From Mantis religiosa (Eukaryota > Arthropoda > Insecta > Mantodea > Mantidae): a stretch of DNA of 64,000 nt. The stretch spans positions 197,653,835-197,717,834 of the forward strand of contig CM060957.1 of NCBI GenBank assembly GCA_030765055.1, given 5' to 3'. Each line of letters opens with the position of its first letter. Position 1 is the first letter of the stretch. This document shows positions 1-11,374 of the stretch, one piece after another. The notes beneath the pieces are model-generated. The model was not told where the DNA came from. It did not search any database and saw only the letters and a program-made list of their open reading frames with translations. Made by a program: the position numbers and the translations under genes.

Positions 1-478
1 TCCCATTGATGACCCAGCATTTTATCATTGTCAATCTTCCTTTTCTTATATACTTCTTTTTAACTTTCCAAAACAACTTTCAGATATTTCTATTTCATCG
101 TGCAACAATTCTTAAAGCTATTAACTTGATTGATGTTTCTCCTCCCATAGCGCTATTTCTCTACTCTTGTCAAGCAATGAATCGTACTTTCTGTTTCTCT
201 GCATAATCCACATATTCCTATTGTGCTTCTTAAGTACACTGAACCCATTCTTACCCAAGACATTCCTTTCCCCTCCTGCCTATTGCATAGTTTTACATAT
301 TCCCTTTTAGATCACAATAAAATTTAAAGATTTTTCTATTCTCTAGCCTTCCACATATCTGTCTTTCTATATGCTCTATTGTGGTTGTAGTTATTTTCCA
401 TAAAATGTCTACATTTCTATTTTCTATATTCCGTATATCCTGAATTCATATTTCTTCCATAGCTCTTTTACTGGATCC
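1..478. other. T-rich stretch without a recognisable gene
   Basis: I see no coding signature here. Positions 26-75 match 59397-59446 in the same orientation with only two differences over 50 bases, so at least this part belongs to a dispersed repeat. The rest is T-rich, low-complexity sequence up to the edge of the Penelope-like element. Confidence 0.6.
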
Positions 479-2263
479 GTTCAGAAGAGCAAACAAAATA
501 TTATCCATTCATTGAAACAAAAAACGTCATATACACCAAGGCAGACAAAGGTAACAAAATAGTCATAATGGATAAATCTGATTACCTTGAAAAAATGGAA
601 GAAATGCTAACTAACAGTGAATATGAAACCATTAACAAAAATCCATTTACAGCTTGCATAAAATCATTTGTAAAAACAATAGCAAAATCAAGTATAATTT
701 CAAACAAATATGCAGTTAAACCAGATAACCCAACCTTACCTAGACTTTATGGCTTAACCAAAATACACAAACCATCCATAACAATGAGACCTATAGTTAG
801 CAGTATACATTCACCAACATACAAACTTGCAAAGTGGCTAATAAACAAATTCAACTCATTTCCAAAATTCGATAGCCTAAGCATCAAAAACACCTATGAA
901 CTTATAGAACACATTAAGGATACTGAACTAAATGAAGAGGACACACTAGTCTCATTTGACGTTAAATCACTGTTTTCCAGCATACCAGTTAAACAACTCC
1001 CAACATTGATGGAAAAATGGCTCAAATCACTTGGAATGTCATCACTTGAAATTTCAGATTACATCGAACTTACCAAATTATGCATAGAACAGAATTTCTT
1101 CCAGTTTCAAACAAAATATTTCCATCAAACTTCTGGTTTAGCAATGGCAACCCCTTATCACTCTTCCTGGCCGATCTGTACATGACTGCATTATAAATAA
1201 GGATCACTAAAGGTTTCCCATGGATGTTCAAACTCTGGCAAAGATATGTAGATGAAATATTTGCCATAGTGCCAAAAAAAAAACACATCAGTGATGCAAT
1301 AAAACTTTTAAATATTCAAGAAAAAAGCATCAAGGTCACTGTAGAAGTTGAAAAAGATGAGTATTTACCATTTTTAGATCTAAAAATAATCAGAAATAAA
1401 AATAGAATAAACTTTGGCATTTACAGAAAACCAACACAGACAGACAACTACATAAAAGCTAATGGCTACAATCCAAGATCCCACAAACAGGCAAACTTTA
1501 ATAGTTTAGCACACAGACTGGTCAACATCCCTCTCACAGTAGAAGAATACAAAATAGAATACAACAAAATTATTGAAATAGCACAGAAAAATGACTTTCC
1601 CAAATCACTAGTAGACAAAAAAGTGAACTTAGCAAAAAAGAAGAAACTACTAAAGGAAACCACAACCCTCTCAGCTACAGAAACTAAAATGATCTTCAAA
1701 AAATTCACTTACCATCCATGGGCCTTTGATAAATTCAAAAGGTCTTCAAAAAACAAAACATTCAACTAGCTCCGGTGAACCATTACTCCTTAAAAAACCT
1801 AATTTGCTCAAACATCAAAGATGCCATTCCATCTAACAAAAAATCTGGTATATATCAAATTGAATGCTGTGACTGTAGTCAAATTTATATTGGAAAAACC
1901 AAAAGAAATTTAGAAACAAGAGCAAAGGAACACTTTAGGAACATAAAATACAAACAATTAGAAAAATCAGCAGTTGCCACGCATTTTTGGGAAAAAAACC
2001 ACAACATAAATTCAGAACCAAAATTACTAAAACATACAACAGGAAAAGAAGAACTGTCCACATGGGAACAAATCTTTATTTCAAAAAATAGGAACAAAGT
2101 ATTCAATTTCGACATCCCCCAGAAAGATTTGTTCAGCAAGTTCCTCGAACCGCCACCAGAGGAGACCGATGACAAAATATTGCCAGCTACACCAATGAGA
2201 ACAAGTCGATGTCCAGCTGAAGATAGAGGGAAGGCCTCAGAAACCGGTTCCGGGAAAATTTAA
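479..2263 (+). pseudogene. Penelope-like retroelement (RT + GIY-YIG), 5'-truncated
   Basis: Remnant of a Penelope-like element, whose single polyprotein pairs a telomerase-related reverse transcriptase with a C-terminal GIY-YIG endonuclease. Coding similarity begins abruptly near 481 (TKADKGNKIVIMDK) and runs through the RT core: LYGLTKIHKP, SFDVKSLFSSIP, then RYVDEIF at the YxDD position, then YLPFLDLKI and the linker. The GIY-YIG domain is at 1840-2100, with SGIYQIECCDC and QIYIGKTKRNLETRAKEHF. I count three lesions. One base appears lost near 1147, after GLAM. An in-frame TAA lies at about 1197. A one-base shift lies in the A-run near 1750. The visible frames are therefore 568-1185, 1224-1769 and 1775-2263. 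The missing N-terminus and sharp left edge are typical of 5'-truncated insertion. Not functional as it stands, but recent enough to read easily. Confidence 0.9.
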
Positions 2264-3679
2264 AAGTGAGTGTTGTTTTGTGTTATTAATGGACTCCCAA
2301 TTAATTTAATTTATACAACAACACTGTTTTCAACACTTCCATGAAAGGAACTTTAACTTTGCCAACAGATCTAATAGAAGTCCATAATGAAGATGACAAG
2401 AAACAGAATGATGTGCAGAATTAACATACAAGAAGCAAACACATGCATAAATAAAATCAATGATTGACAATGTACACCAGTTCTCCAAAGATGTTGAAAC
2501 CATCTTGAAGTGTAAAAAATTTGCATAGGGAAATACAAATGTGACCAGAAATTTCAAACACACCTTCCTCCATGTAGGAAAAACAGCAAGTGACATATAA
2601 AGCAATCAAAGATAGGAACAACAACACAAAAATTGCATAATGTAAGCTACAACACATGATCTTATATGACGTTACTGCTAGTATGATATTGTAGTACTTT
2701 ATAGCACAAAATACCTGAAAATAAGTGAACATTTACAGAACAGCTTTTAAGGTGTATAGTTTCGTATATGCATTATTACAAATATAATTTGATGTATTTT
2801 GTGGACAGAAACGTGTTCAACGTGGAAATTTGTTTTGTCTCATATGATTTTGCTTAGAGCAAGTTCTACAGTATATCTATTTGTATTAGTTCAAGAGCTC
2901 GATGACACATGTACTGTAACATAAATGCTGGAGTAAACATAAGGGTTATAATTGAAAAGAGTCAGGACTTACCTTGTGCATTTTATTGGAGGAAGGACCA
3001 CATCCTATAACAGAATAATTCAAATGCATTACTTTCACACAAATATCTACACAGTGTTAAATGTACTGCTAAGATATTTACAAGATATGTAGAGACAGTC
3101 TTTGATGTTTGATCTGGCAATAATGAGTACGAAAACCAAGTGGAGGAAGTATTTGTTTGGTTTAGAGAACACAGACCAGGAAACAGAAATGTTTAATAAG
3201 AATATATGATTAAAGTGGTCAAGCACTTACAAATATTAAGACAGGAACACAGACAGGAAAGAAAGGTTAACATGTTAGATTCATTTATACCAATAACACA
3301 TTTGCTCATGTCATCAGTGAAGTAGCTAGTAGATTCCTCACTACAACCATTACCTAGATTAATGAAGATAATAATAAAGCAGTAAATGCAAATTGCTTTT
3401 AGTATACAGGTCTTCTCAAAAATGCAATCATATCTGAACATACTTAAACATAGATACTGTATTGTATTTAAAATGTAAAAACCTGGAAGAGTGCCAATTG
3501 CCATTCTTTTTGTATACATACTTGTATGAAATGATATCCAAGATATCTATATGGTTTTGGTTCATACTCCAGGAGCTTATAGCTATGAGAGTCAGCTGAT
3601 ATGTGCTGGGCATATGTTTAAAGGTTTATGACTGAGTCGACTGTTGTTTTTGAATCAGTGACTTCAGTTTACTCTTTAT
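2264..3679. other. No gene recognised
   Basis: A/T-rich sequence with only short chance frames on either strand. No transposase, RT or exon signature was seen. If the acidic gene on the minus strand (3680-4212) continues beyond its proposed terminal exon, its 3' UTR would lie at the right end of this stretch. Confidence 0.5.
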
Positions 3680-4212
3680 TTAAGTACAAAAGATTATAAT
3701 ATTCTGCAATAGTACACAATGTGTTGGTGACATTATTACAAAACATTGCTCAGTCTAACTCAGCAGTTTTCTACATAACTTACCTTAGTATTATCACCAA
3801 TTGATGAAGTTTCTGTTTCCAGCCAACAAGGTTCTTCTTTAATTTCTATTTTATTATCAATTTCGTGAATACTGTTGTATTTGTTATCAATCATTACAGG
3901 ATCCTCTAGAAGAAATTCTCCCTCATTCTGTGAACCAAGGTCTGAAAATAGAGTCTGTTGTTCAATTTCTGATTCCCCATTTATGTCGCAGCTGTTGCTC
4001 CATGTAGCAGTTTCGCTCTTAATCTGCTTGAAAAGATCTTTGATAAAAGGAGTCTCTGATTTAATTTCTGTTTTGACGGTTATCTCACAATCAGTGACAT
4101 CATCAATGTTTGTGTTTGCTGTAACAACTTTGTGAAAGAACTCTCTCTCGTTCTGTGAGGCAATGTCATCTTCAAGGGGATTATATTCTTTGATTTCTAT
4201 TTTCTCATCCAT
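3680..4212 (-). CDS. Acidic KxE-rich protein, two exons (zinc-finger-gene-like N-terminus)
   Basis: The minus-strand exon opens with ATG at 4212 and encodes about 143 acidic residues. Short motifs recur: SQNEREF and SQNEGEF, and the psi-KxE sumoylation-type motifs VKTE, IKSE (twice) and IKEEP. This is the usual look of the N-terminal exon of insect C2H2 zinc-finger genes (family recall). A textbook donor, AAG|GTAAGT, lies at 3784/3783. After an 80-base intron, ATTGCAG ends at 3704. The next exon (from 3703) adds only seven codons (NIIIFCT) and then TAA at 3680-3682, overlapped by AATAAA. A candidate acceptor upstream of the ATG (CTTCACAG near 4250) suggests a 5' UTR exon further right. No fingers lie between here and the left edge, so the product may be a finger-less short form, or an alternative finger exon may lie outside the window. 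The exon-intron model is inferred from splice motifs. Confidence 0.55.
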
Positions 4213-5027
4213 TTCAAACAGCTGCCGAATTGGATGTTGCTGTTATTTCCAGAAATAAATCTGTGAAGGACAAATCATATTTCATATACCAAAAACTATA
4301 AGTAAATTTAGCCATCAGCTTCATGAATCTATCAATAATTGTTCAAACCACACTAAATACCACTGTTCACTTATCATACAAACATATCTTGAAAGGTTGA
4401 ACCAGACTTAGGAAACTCAAAGACATGAGAAGATCTCAAACCACTGACAGTTGTCTGTTCATGTCAATGCTATTATGACTCCAGCTAGCTTAGTGAGATA
4501 CTGTACCAACATTAAACCTTCTAATCTGTTTAAATGTCATGGATAAATATCAAAGCAATGTCAGTTATTTGACATAACTAAAACAAACTGCTATGTAACA
4601 ATTACTAATATCATAGTTTGTACTCTGTTACTGTTGTTCTAAGGTTTGCTGTGATATTTAAATTAAACAAGAAGGTTTAGTACTACATGGCATAAAAGTT
4701 CTAGTAAAAAAAAAAACACGGAAGTTTGGTATTTAGTGTTGTACAACTTTTTAATTTAACACTACAAGAACCAAGGATGCAAGAAAAGACTGAAACAATT
4801 TTCCTTAAGATTAAACAAATAAGTGATGTATTGTTATTAATCAACTCAATGGTATGAGGGTATATAGAAAATAAATGGGAAGCTTGATGTAACACTGTCG
4901 TTGGTAATAATTTTGAGGAGAAACTTTGTCCGTATGTTGGGGGGGTTGGTTATCTACAGAGAGGTTACTGTGTGTGCACGCACATTGCGGAGAATGGGGC
5001 TGGGCCATGACTGAGTAATAGCTACAC
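4213..5027. other. No gene recognised; probable 5' flank of the acidic gene
   Basis: A/T-rich, with a short A-run near 4709-4720. The part next to 4212 should carry the 5' UTR or first intron of the minus-strand acidic gene. Nothing else could be supported. Confidence 0.4.
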
Positions 5028-5910
5028 ATGTCTGTTACACAACGCATCATCCTCAGTTTTCTTGGAAAAAAGGACACCAAGCTTTTGCAAAGTTTTAGAC
5101 AGCTCTGCGCACAGTCTGGGGAGGAAGTAATTTGGAAGACTGGAGTGTATGAGTGGGCTAAATATTTTGTGGTGGGAAGAGAAGTTGTAGAAAATGAACC
5201 TCAATGGAGCAGATCAGGGACAAGCATTACTGCAGATAACATTGTTCCTATTTGTGATATTATTGAAGAAGATCAGTGCATAAAGCAATCCGAAATTGGT
5301 TCTTTTTTTTCACAAGGACAAGTTATGGAAATATTTAATCACCTGAGATGAACTCCATTATAGAAAACTGTCTGACAGATACGTGATTTGTGATCAAACA
5401 TGGTGCATCATGACACAAAGCAAGCATGGAGTGACAGCGAAGAGACTAAGCAAGTCCGGTCAAGGTCAGAACATGCCCATCTGCTGGAAAGGTGCTAGTA
5501 TCTGTTTTCTGGCACTCCACGGGCATTTTGCATTTCTTCACTAATGAAGGACAATCAATGCATCCTATTACTGTCATATTTTGGATTCAGCAAAAGCTGC
5601 ATATTGCAACAAGCGATGCTGACAGCCAATCCGAAACGTCACTTTTCTCCATGAAAATGCGAGGCCACATACTGCATTGGAAACCTCTGGAACACCCTCC
5701 TTACAGTCCTGCGACTAACATTTTTTGGACCACTCAAAAAAGACCTAGGAGGACGGCGGTTTGATGATGACCCAAGTGTACAAGAAATCATACTGGCTGT
5801 CTTGGGCTGTGCTATATCTAGCCTTAATGAGTGCCATTGCCCCGTGAGAGGTGTGCGCCCAGTGCTGGCTGCGTTCTTCTGCCTGTCTGGGAGGCATTCG
5901 AGCACAGTCC
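5028..5910 (+). pseudogene. Mariner-type transposase remnant
   Basis: Decayed DDE transposase of the mariner/Tc1 superfamily. The first frame (5028-5351) follows the mariner N-terminus: a helix-turn-helix region, VYEWAKYFVVGREVVENEP in the place of the usual 'FxWxKRFKEGRxxVEDDPR', then SGTSITADNI and a second HTH with the IEEDQCIKQSEIG pattern. The catalytic half is scattered over frames: VFWHSTGILHFF, then EHPPYSP (the conserved tripeptide block before the third catalytic residue), then FFGPLKKDLGGRRF and DDDPSVQEI near 5730-5790. Frameshifts and stops separate these pieces, and sequence after about 5810 no longer resembles the family. Dead copy. Confidence 0.8.
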
Positions 5911-7357
5911 TCTTGACAGGTTAGAGGGAAAGGAAGTAATGTTCAGGTATGGGACTTGTCTGTTACAAGGTTTTACCTTTTAGTTTATGCTATACCAAGT
6001 AATAATCATTGTCACACTCACTGGAAAGAAACAAAGATCCCTATCACCATCTCTATGTACCTCTTATTACAGTATTTCACAACCGAAGTTTCTGATAGCA
6101 TTGTACAGCTGTTCTCGCTCAGTATTTTAGATATTTATGCTCTTTTAGTGTTCAGAGTGATTTCTTATAGCCATCGAGAGCTAAATGAATGACACATTTA
6201 ATATTGTTAAATTTCAGTATTAACCATGTCTTATCCTAGTACTGTAGCAAACAAATTAGCTTGCATAGGAAGTGTACAAACTTCTAATATAACTTTAGAA
6301 AACCTGGAAGACCTTCTACTGTTTTACATAATTTTGATACTGAGAGCAATTGTGAGAGAGGTACTGAGGATATACGTAGCAGTGAGGGAGAAAATGACCC
6401 GCTTCCTTCAGGTGTCAGGGCAGAATGCACTTTGTGAGGTGGTAAAAATAACTCGAACACAAATAGATGTATAAACAAATAAACATATTTTCTGGTGTAA
6501 AACTAACTTGTGATAACCAACCAACTGAAATTTTCATAAAAAAAAAAGTAAAAATTTTATTGCTTAGTTAGTGTCTCTCATTGTTACGGAAACAAATGTA
6601 TAGTGAGTAGGATGAAAGAAGTCCTGACCTCTAAGGGCAATTTAGGGCTTAAGAGGAGAATTCAGAAGTGGACAGTGCACATGTGCTATATTGTGTAAGA
6701 TGAGACGTGTACCAGTCTGAAGTTGGCATGTTAGCTACTCCGTTGTTTGGGGAAATGACGGGTCACATACGGGTGATGTGGATCAGCTATTACTAGATAT
6801 CCCTCTTTAACAAAACAGTTAAATGGTAAAAAAAGTACTTTTATACCAGCTGGATGTAATCATACACAATTGTTTAGTAATTTGCAGAGCAAGACAATGA
6901 CCTATCTGGAGTTACGCATATCAATAGCTTGTAACCTAATTGAGTACTATAATATTCAGAAACCTCTTCATACCGGAGGTAAGAAATCCACCACTACTAC
7001 AGCACCCTAATACTTGAGAGAAAACATTACCTAAAAGGATACCACCCACAACAAAAAAAGTCGTGAATTTTGAAAATGTCTAGTGTGTCGCGAAAAAGAA
7101 GTTTGCAAGGAAACCAATATTACTTGGTGTGAATCTGAAGATGTGCCCTTGTATGTTTATCCAGGTTTTGAGATGTACCATTCAAAAAGAAACCTTTAAT
7201 GTACGTTTTCATCATTTACAGAACTAATTTAAATGTATTGTAAAATAGGAAGATTAAAGTAATTGGTTTTACAGAAACATTAAATGCATGTATGCGCAGG
7301 ACGTCTATGTATGTCCTTATTGGTTTGTAACATTTTCAATTGAAGGATTTAAAGGTC
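5911..7357. other. No gene recognised
   Basis: Three frames of 60-80 codons (5956-6192, 6226-6474 and the antisense of the latter) have no recognisable composition or motif, and I treat them as chance. There is an A-run at 6538-6548. No terminal repeats flank the transposase remnant at positions I could identify. Confidence 0.4.
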
Positions 7358-7631
7358 TCTCTATGTACAGTATGTCTGTTTGTTTGTAATTTACATCCTC
7401 CAACGTTAAGTCACATCGGATGGTGAATGAATTGGATGAAATGATGCTCAAATGAGTCCAGGGACCATGGAGCTTAGAGTTACCTGACATTCGTCTTGAA
7501 GGATAAGTGAAAACCCCGGAAAAACCTTATCCAGGTAACTCACCCTCACCGAGATTCGAAGTCAGGACCTCTTGAATGTGAGGCAAACATGCTACCACCA
7601 CGCTACCGAGGTGGTCTCTATGTACAGTATG
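7358..7631 (-). mobile_element. tRNA-derived SINE (family 1) with perfect 17-bp target duplications
   Basis: The 17-base sequence tctctatgtacagtatg occurs at 7358-7374 and again at 7615-7631. Between them lies a 240-bp element read on the minus strand. Its tRNA-like head is at the right end: box A TAGCGTGGTGG (7596-7606) and box B-like GACTTCGAATC (7553-7563). A central block with GGTTTTTCCGGGGTTTTC (about 7509-7526) follows, then a tail ending in ACGTTGGAGGATGTAAATTACAAAC. The long target duplication fits LINE-mediated insertion. A second, shortened copy sits at 54905-55123. Confidence 0.88.
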
Positions 7632-8004
7632 CAGAATAACAACAGTAACACTGAATGTCCGACAAACTCTCATTAATTTAAGCCTAAATCCAGTGATAAA
7701 TATACAAATGACATTCCAAGTTAGTTTTGTGATGGTTCAAGTGTTCTGGAAGTCCAAGTTTGAGTCAAATCAATCCTGAGGTTAAAGCACTTAGTTCATC
7801 ATGGCAGACATTGATGATATTATAAGTGGAAGGTACAAGTAACAATCATTTTACAAATTTAGGACATACATCTGGTCCCTAAGGGAAAGAATGGAGTAAC
7901 CTCAAATCTGTTATACAAAAATTTTTTGTAGGTCTGAAGGTTCATCAGCACATTAGGAGACAGAAACAGATGCCTGCTAGCCTATTGATCCTTGATTTAC
8001 CAAA
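7632..8004. other. No gene recognised
   Basis: A/T-rich flank between the SINE and a transposase remnant. Similarity to the 13.4-kb transposase copy begins at about 8005, so this stretch is either unrelated flank or an end not shared by the two copies. Confidence 0.4.
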
Positions 8005-8690
8005 GACATGCACATATACAGCAATTGTAGCCAATCTCTAAATTTGCTTTTAAATGAATTCATAAAGACAAGATCACTCTTTATAGCAAAAGAAACAAAC
8101 ACTTGTGTGCCTAGGCAGAAAACTTTCCAAACAATCAGCAAAAGATTAGGATGGTGAACATAAAAATCTCTTAGGTGCCCTGCACAAGAAACTGAGATTT
8201 TAAAAATTTCAGCACATAAACCAAAAAACTTTTAAAACTAAAACTATACAAGGTTACTGTTAGCTAGGAATTACTACCAACAGATCAGTAGTCAGGTAAA
8301 TCTGGTCAAAAGGTTTTGATAAAATTTAATGATGGAACAATTGACCCCTAATTAATACTGTTCAATGATGAAGAATGGTTTCATTTAAAAGGCCATGTTG
8401 CACCACAAATGAATTGATATATTACACATAACGAAAATGTTGGGCATGAGTATCCGTTGTATGTTGATAATATTGCATTATGCTCCGCAATAAATGGATG
8501 TAGAATAGTATGAACTATTTTTATCAGCGTACCACATATGCAATAAGATTCAGAAATAATATACTGGCACAAAGTTTCAACAGCTAACGAATATAAAATG
8601 ACAGTCAGAATATTTCCAGCAGAACTCGGTTTTATAGAATCATTAATAAAGGTTTAAAGCTAGGTTGATCTATGTTTACAAGAGTTATTT
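8005..8690 (+). pseudogene. IS630/mariner-like transposase remnant, copy A
   Basis: Collinear with 13467-14150 over roughly 680 bases (for example agccaatctctaaatttgct in both, and gttcaatgaygaagaatggt). The best-preserved coding piece is near 8355-8620: LFNDEEWFHLKGHV corresponds to the 'SDEAxFHLSGxV' block around the second catalytic Asp of the transposase family. It is followed by the spaced words CALCSAINGCRIV and PAELG. Many stops and shifts interrupt it. The family call rests mainly on the DEEWFHLKG block, so the broad superfamily is more secure than the exact family. Confidence 0.6.
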
Positions 8691-8972
8691 ATGGGCTAAG
8701 ATGAAAAATAAAGTACTAAAAACTAATTTACACATTTTGGAAGAATTACAACATAATATAATGATAGCAACTAACATTATTTTAGATTATGAAAAAAGAG
8801 AAGATAAAAACAGTAAAAAATACAAAACATTTTAAAACTCAAATAATTATTACTCTTACTGGTAAATACGGTATGCGCCACAATATACAGTACTCAATTT
8901 TGCTCAGTGCGCATCACATGCCTGAGGGTCTGCATGTTGTTACATTGCCATGATGTTATGTTAGTTGTGTAA

Positions 8973-9663
8973 AGAACGTTCTGTTCTGTGACTGGAAGTA
9001 AGAATAGATCTCGCAACAGAGAAAAAGTGTTTATAGTGGCGTATTATTTTCGCTCATACGGAAATGGTTATCAAGGCAAGCCAAGTTTAAAGTTAGTGTT
9101 GGAACACTATCATGAACACTTCAATAAGCCACCACCTAGCAGCACAGTTCTGCTATCTCCTGTTAAGAAATTTCATCGTATGGGTAGTGTATTGTATCAA
9201 CGTAAGGGAAGGTCCGGTAGGTCTGTAACATAGGAACATAGTTGTTGTGCCATTTATTCAGGATATAAGAAGGTTTTGTCATGCCAGGAACATGCAGATG
9301 AATAGACAGTGGTCCAATAAGATGGGGCGACCTGCCACACCACTTGACAGTCTATGGCTATGCTGCAGGAAACCTTTCCAGGACGGGTAACTTCCCGAAG
9401 GGCTATGTTCCCCTACCCATCATATTCCCCTGCTGTCACAGCACCTGATGCTTACGTCTGGAGAATGTTAAAGGAGAAATTCTCAATTGCACAGATCTAC
9501 CCCAAACTGTGCCTGCATTACATCAGAAGATTGTCTCATTCTACGGGACTCTGCAGCAAACTGTGTTCCACAAGATGTTGGAAAATCTCTGTGATCGTTA
9601 TGAACACTGCCTACAGTACAATGGGGCACATTTTGAACATTTACACTATCATCTCGATAGATA
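8973..9663 (+). pseudogene. Transposase remnant with N-terminal HTH and C-terminal catalytic piece (internally deleted)
   Basis: The N-terminal frame 8988-9233 has the helix-turn-helix pattern of an insect IS630/mariner-related transposase: KVFIVAYYFRSYGNGYQG, PSLKLVLEHYHEHFNKPPPS, then KKFHRMGSVLYQRKGRSGRS. About 100 bases later the C-terminal half resumes: DGATCHTT (9320s), LQETFPGRVTSRR, PYPSYSPAVTAPDAYVWRML, and at the end YNGAHFEHLHYHLDR before TAA at about 9663. The centre of a normal-length transposase (several hundred bases, including the 'SDEAHFHLSG' block) is missing, so this is an internal-deletion derivative as well as a decayed one. Terminal inverted repeats were not located. Confidence 0.75.
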
Positions 9664-9839
9664 AGGTAATGGCAATAAGAGTAACATAATTTCCATCCAA
9701 TATGACTTAACGTTTGAAGACGTAAATAAAAAAAAGAATAAAAAAAACATAATTTCCAGTACTGTATATTTTGGTGCATACTGTACATATACTCTCTGTT
9801 TTGCTGTTTTCCTGTTCTTCATGACTTAAAGCAGAAGAA

Positions 9840-10325
9840 GTACAGGCAGTGTACCTAGACCAATGAATAGTACAGAACTGTTCCAACAATGTTATTATCG
9901 TGCAATAAAAATTTATAGTGATCTTCCATTCTACTTGAAAAAATTAAGTAATCCTAAACAACATAGAATTTTTAACAAGGATCTAAAGTAATTCTTACGT
10001 ACTCACTTCGCATATAATATCTAAATATTCATTAATGGCCCATTAATAATATGTAGGTCAGATATCAGGTATTTTGATGATATACATTATACTGACCTAC
10101 AGTAATGCATGTTCTGAGATTAATGCTTCAAATGTGGTGGTTTATAAATTTTAATTTTTTAATACATAATGTAACAAAAAGGCAATAAAGGTACCAGAGT
10201 ACTAGTAGTGATAGATGTATTATGAATTATGCTGCATGTGCCACAAATATATGACATGTTGAACATCCATGTGCTTTGCTCAGGCTGGTACCTGAGATAT
10301 GAACAAAGAAATAAAGGAAAAACAA
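9840..10325 (+). repeat. LINE 3'-end fragment (copy A)
   Basis: Coding similarity near 9868-9990 reads ELFQQCYYRAIKIYSDLPFYLKKLSN, followed by a stop in place of the usual lysine-rich end. This is the typical C-terminal tail of an insect jockey/CR1-like LINE ORF2 (family recall). The following A/T-rich 3' UTR (ctgacctacagtaatgcatg ... cttcaaatgtggtgg) is repeated at 15635-16065, and the coding part also appears inverted at 30483-30640. These are three truncated copies of one family. Confidence 0.65.
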
Positions 10326-10519
10326 ATGCTATGAATGTGTGAACAAGATGGATAAATCTGAATGAAGATGTACATGATATTTGATTATGCATTTACTACT
10401 AATAATTTATTTAATTTGGCAATTTTCCAACTAAATAAAATACTTCTCCCAAATATATATTATAAATAATCTATATGCTTTAATTTAAGTTACATATATG
10501 TGTATTTGTAATCAAATGT

Positions 10520-10800
10520 GTTAATCTGAGTAATTGTGTATAGAGTAGAGCTTAGCAGTTGAGAAATACGCAGCACATTCAGTGTTTGAGTCAGAATTAT
10601 TGACTTAGTTTATTTTTCACAAATCAGTATCTGATGCTAGCCGCACTGACATCATGTCATTTATATAACACGTTCTCCTTAAGAACAAACGAGTAAAGTG
10701 TTTCAGTGTTACAAACTGACTCAGTAGTAATAAACTGAAATACAATTTATCGAGATTTAACTGTTGATGTTACATAACAATAAGGATGTTTTTCTCATGT
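10520..10800 (+). repeat. Dispersed repeat R2, copy A
   Basis: Matches 14745-14990 in the same orientation and 26095-26220 in the opposite one. The shared core is gagtaaytgtgtatagagta followed by cttagcagttgaga, then the cagtgtttgagtc segment and a Tgatgttaca-type right side. It has no recognisable coding content of its own. Copies B and C are described at their own positions. Confidence 0.6.
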
Positions 10801-11075
10801 AGTAACTTATGGAGTTCTGCTTTATTATCTTAACTTAATCCTGTTTCATTCCACTGCAGTATGTTCAAATCTCCAAATACAGTCCCCACCCGGAGATCCG
10901 AACGGGGGACTATTACTCCGGATTGTTTTGTAGAAAGAGACAAAAACATAGTTTATTGAGCAGGTTTCAACCGTTTCTTATGGACACCTCTTGTTTATAA
11001 GTAGGCAGTTGAACCGTTTCTTCTTAACCCTCATATTGTGGAGGGAATACACCTGTTGTTGGTCTACGGATCCAC
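10801..11075. other. No gene recognised; GC-richer palindromic patch
   Basis: Mostly anonymous. The patch at about 10888-10922 (cccggagatccgaacggggg then actattactccggat) is GC-rich against its surroundings and partly self-complementary. I could not assign it. Confidence 0.35.
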
Positions 11076-11224
11076 CAGATCAGGCTTGGCAAATCATTAT
11101 ATCACCAGCCTTTCCTTCATTTGCCAGATGAAGGACGTTCCTACTGCCATGACAGGTCAGCAGTAAATTTATAAATGGCATTTCCTCCATTTTGATGGAA
11201 CAGTTATACCGCTGTAGCTCGGTC
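11076..11224. repeat. Dispersed repeat X, copy 1
   Basis: Shares about 140 bases with 44470-44605 (tgttggtct, then caggyttggcar, then ccagcctttccytcattt, then agatgaaggac, then atagttatacc and ctcggt). In both places it starts at tgttggtct and stops at ctcggt, and in both it abuts retroelement coding sequence (LINE RT here, gypsy gag there). Function and class unknown. Confidence 0.55.
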
Positions 11225-11374
11225 CCCAGAGCCTCATCTACATATAATACATATATAAGGCCAGTTCTTAATTACTATGGAGAAGTACTGATAACATCAT
11301 CACCTTCAACTTCCATGATACTGGATTGCACACAAATTCAAGCTCTTAGAATACAAAGCATGAATACATGTTTA
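11225..11374 (+). pseudogene. LINE reverse transcriptase C-terminal fragment
   Basis: The frame beginning before 11230 reads STYNTYIRPVLNYYGEVLIT and then LDCTQIQALRIQ. That is the well-known block downstream of the RT core in jockey/I-type LINEs ('YxxYIRPVLxYGxEVW...LxxIQxxALRI', recall). It ends at about 11374, where Penelope-type sequence starts (GTAFLPYFKNV). LINE sequence resumes near 11805 with the RNase H domain, so the LINE is interrupted by, or recombined with, a Penelope fragment. Confidence 0.7.

Noticed and set aside
3193..3519. 108-codon minus frame downstream of the acidic gene
   Set aside because: Hydrophobic, low-complexity A/T translation. No splice connection to the acidic exon that keeps phase was evident.
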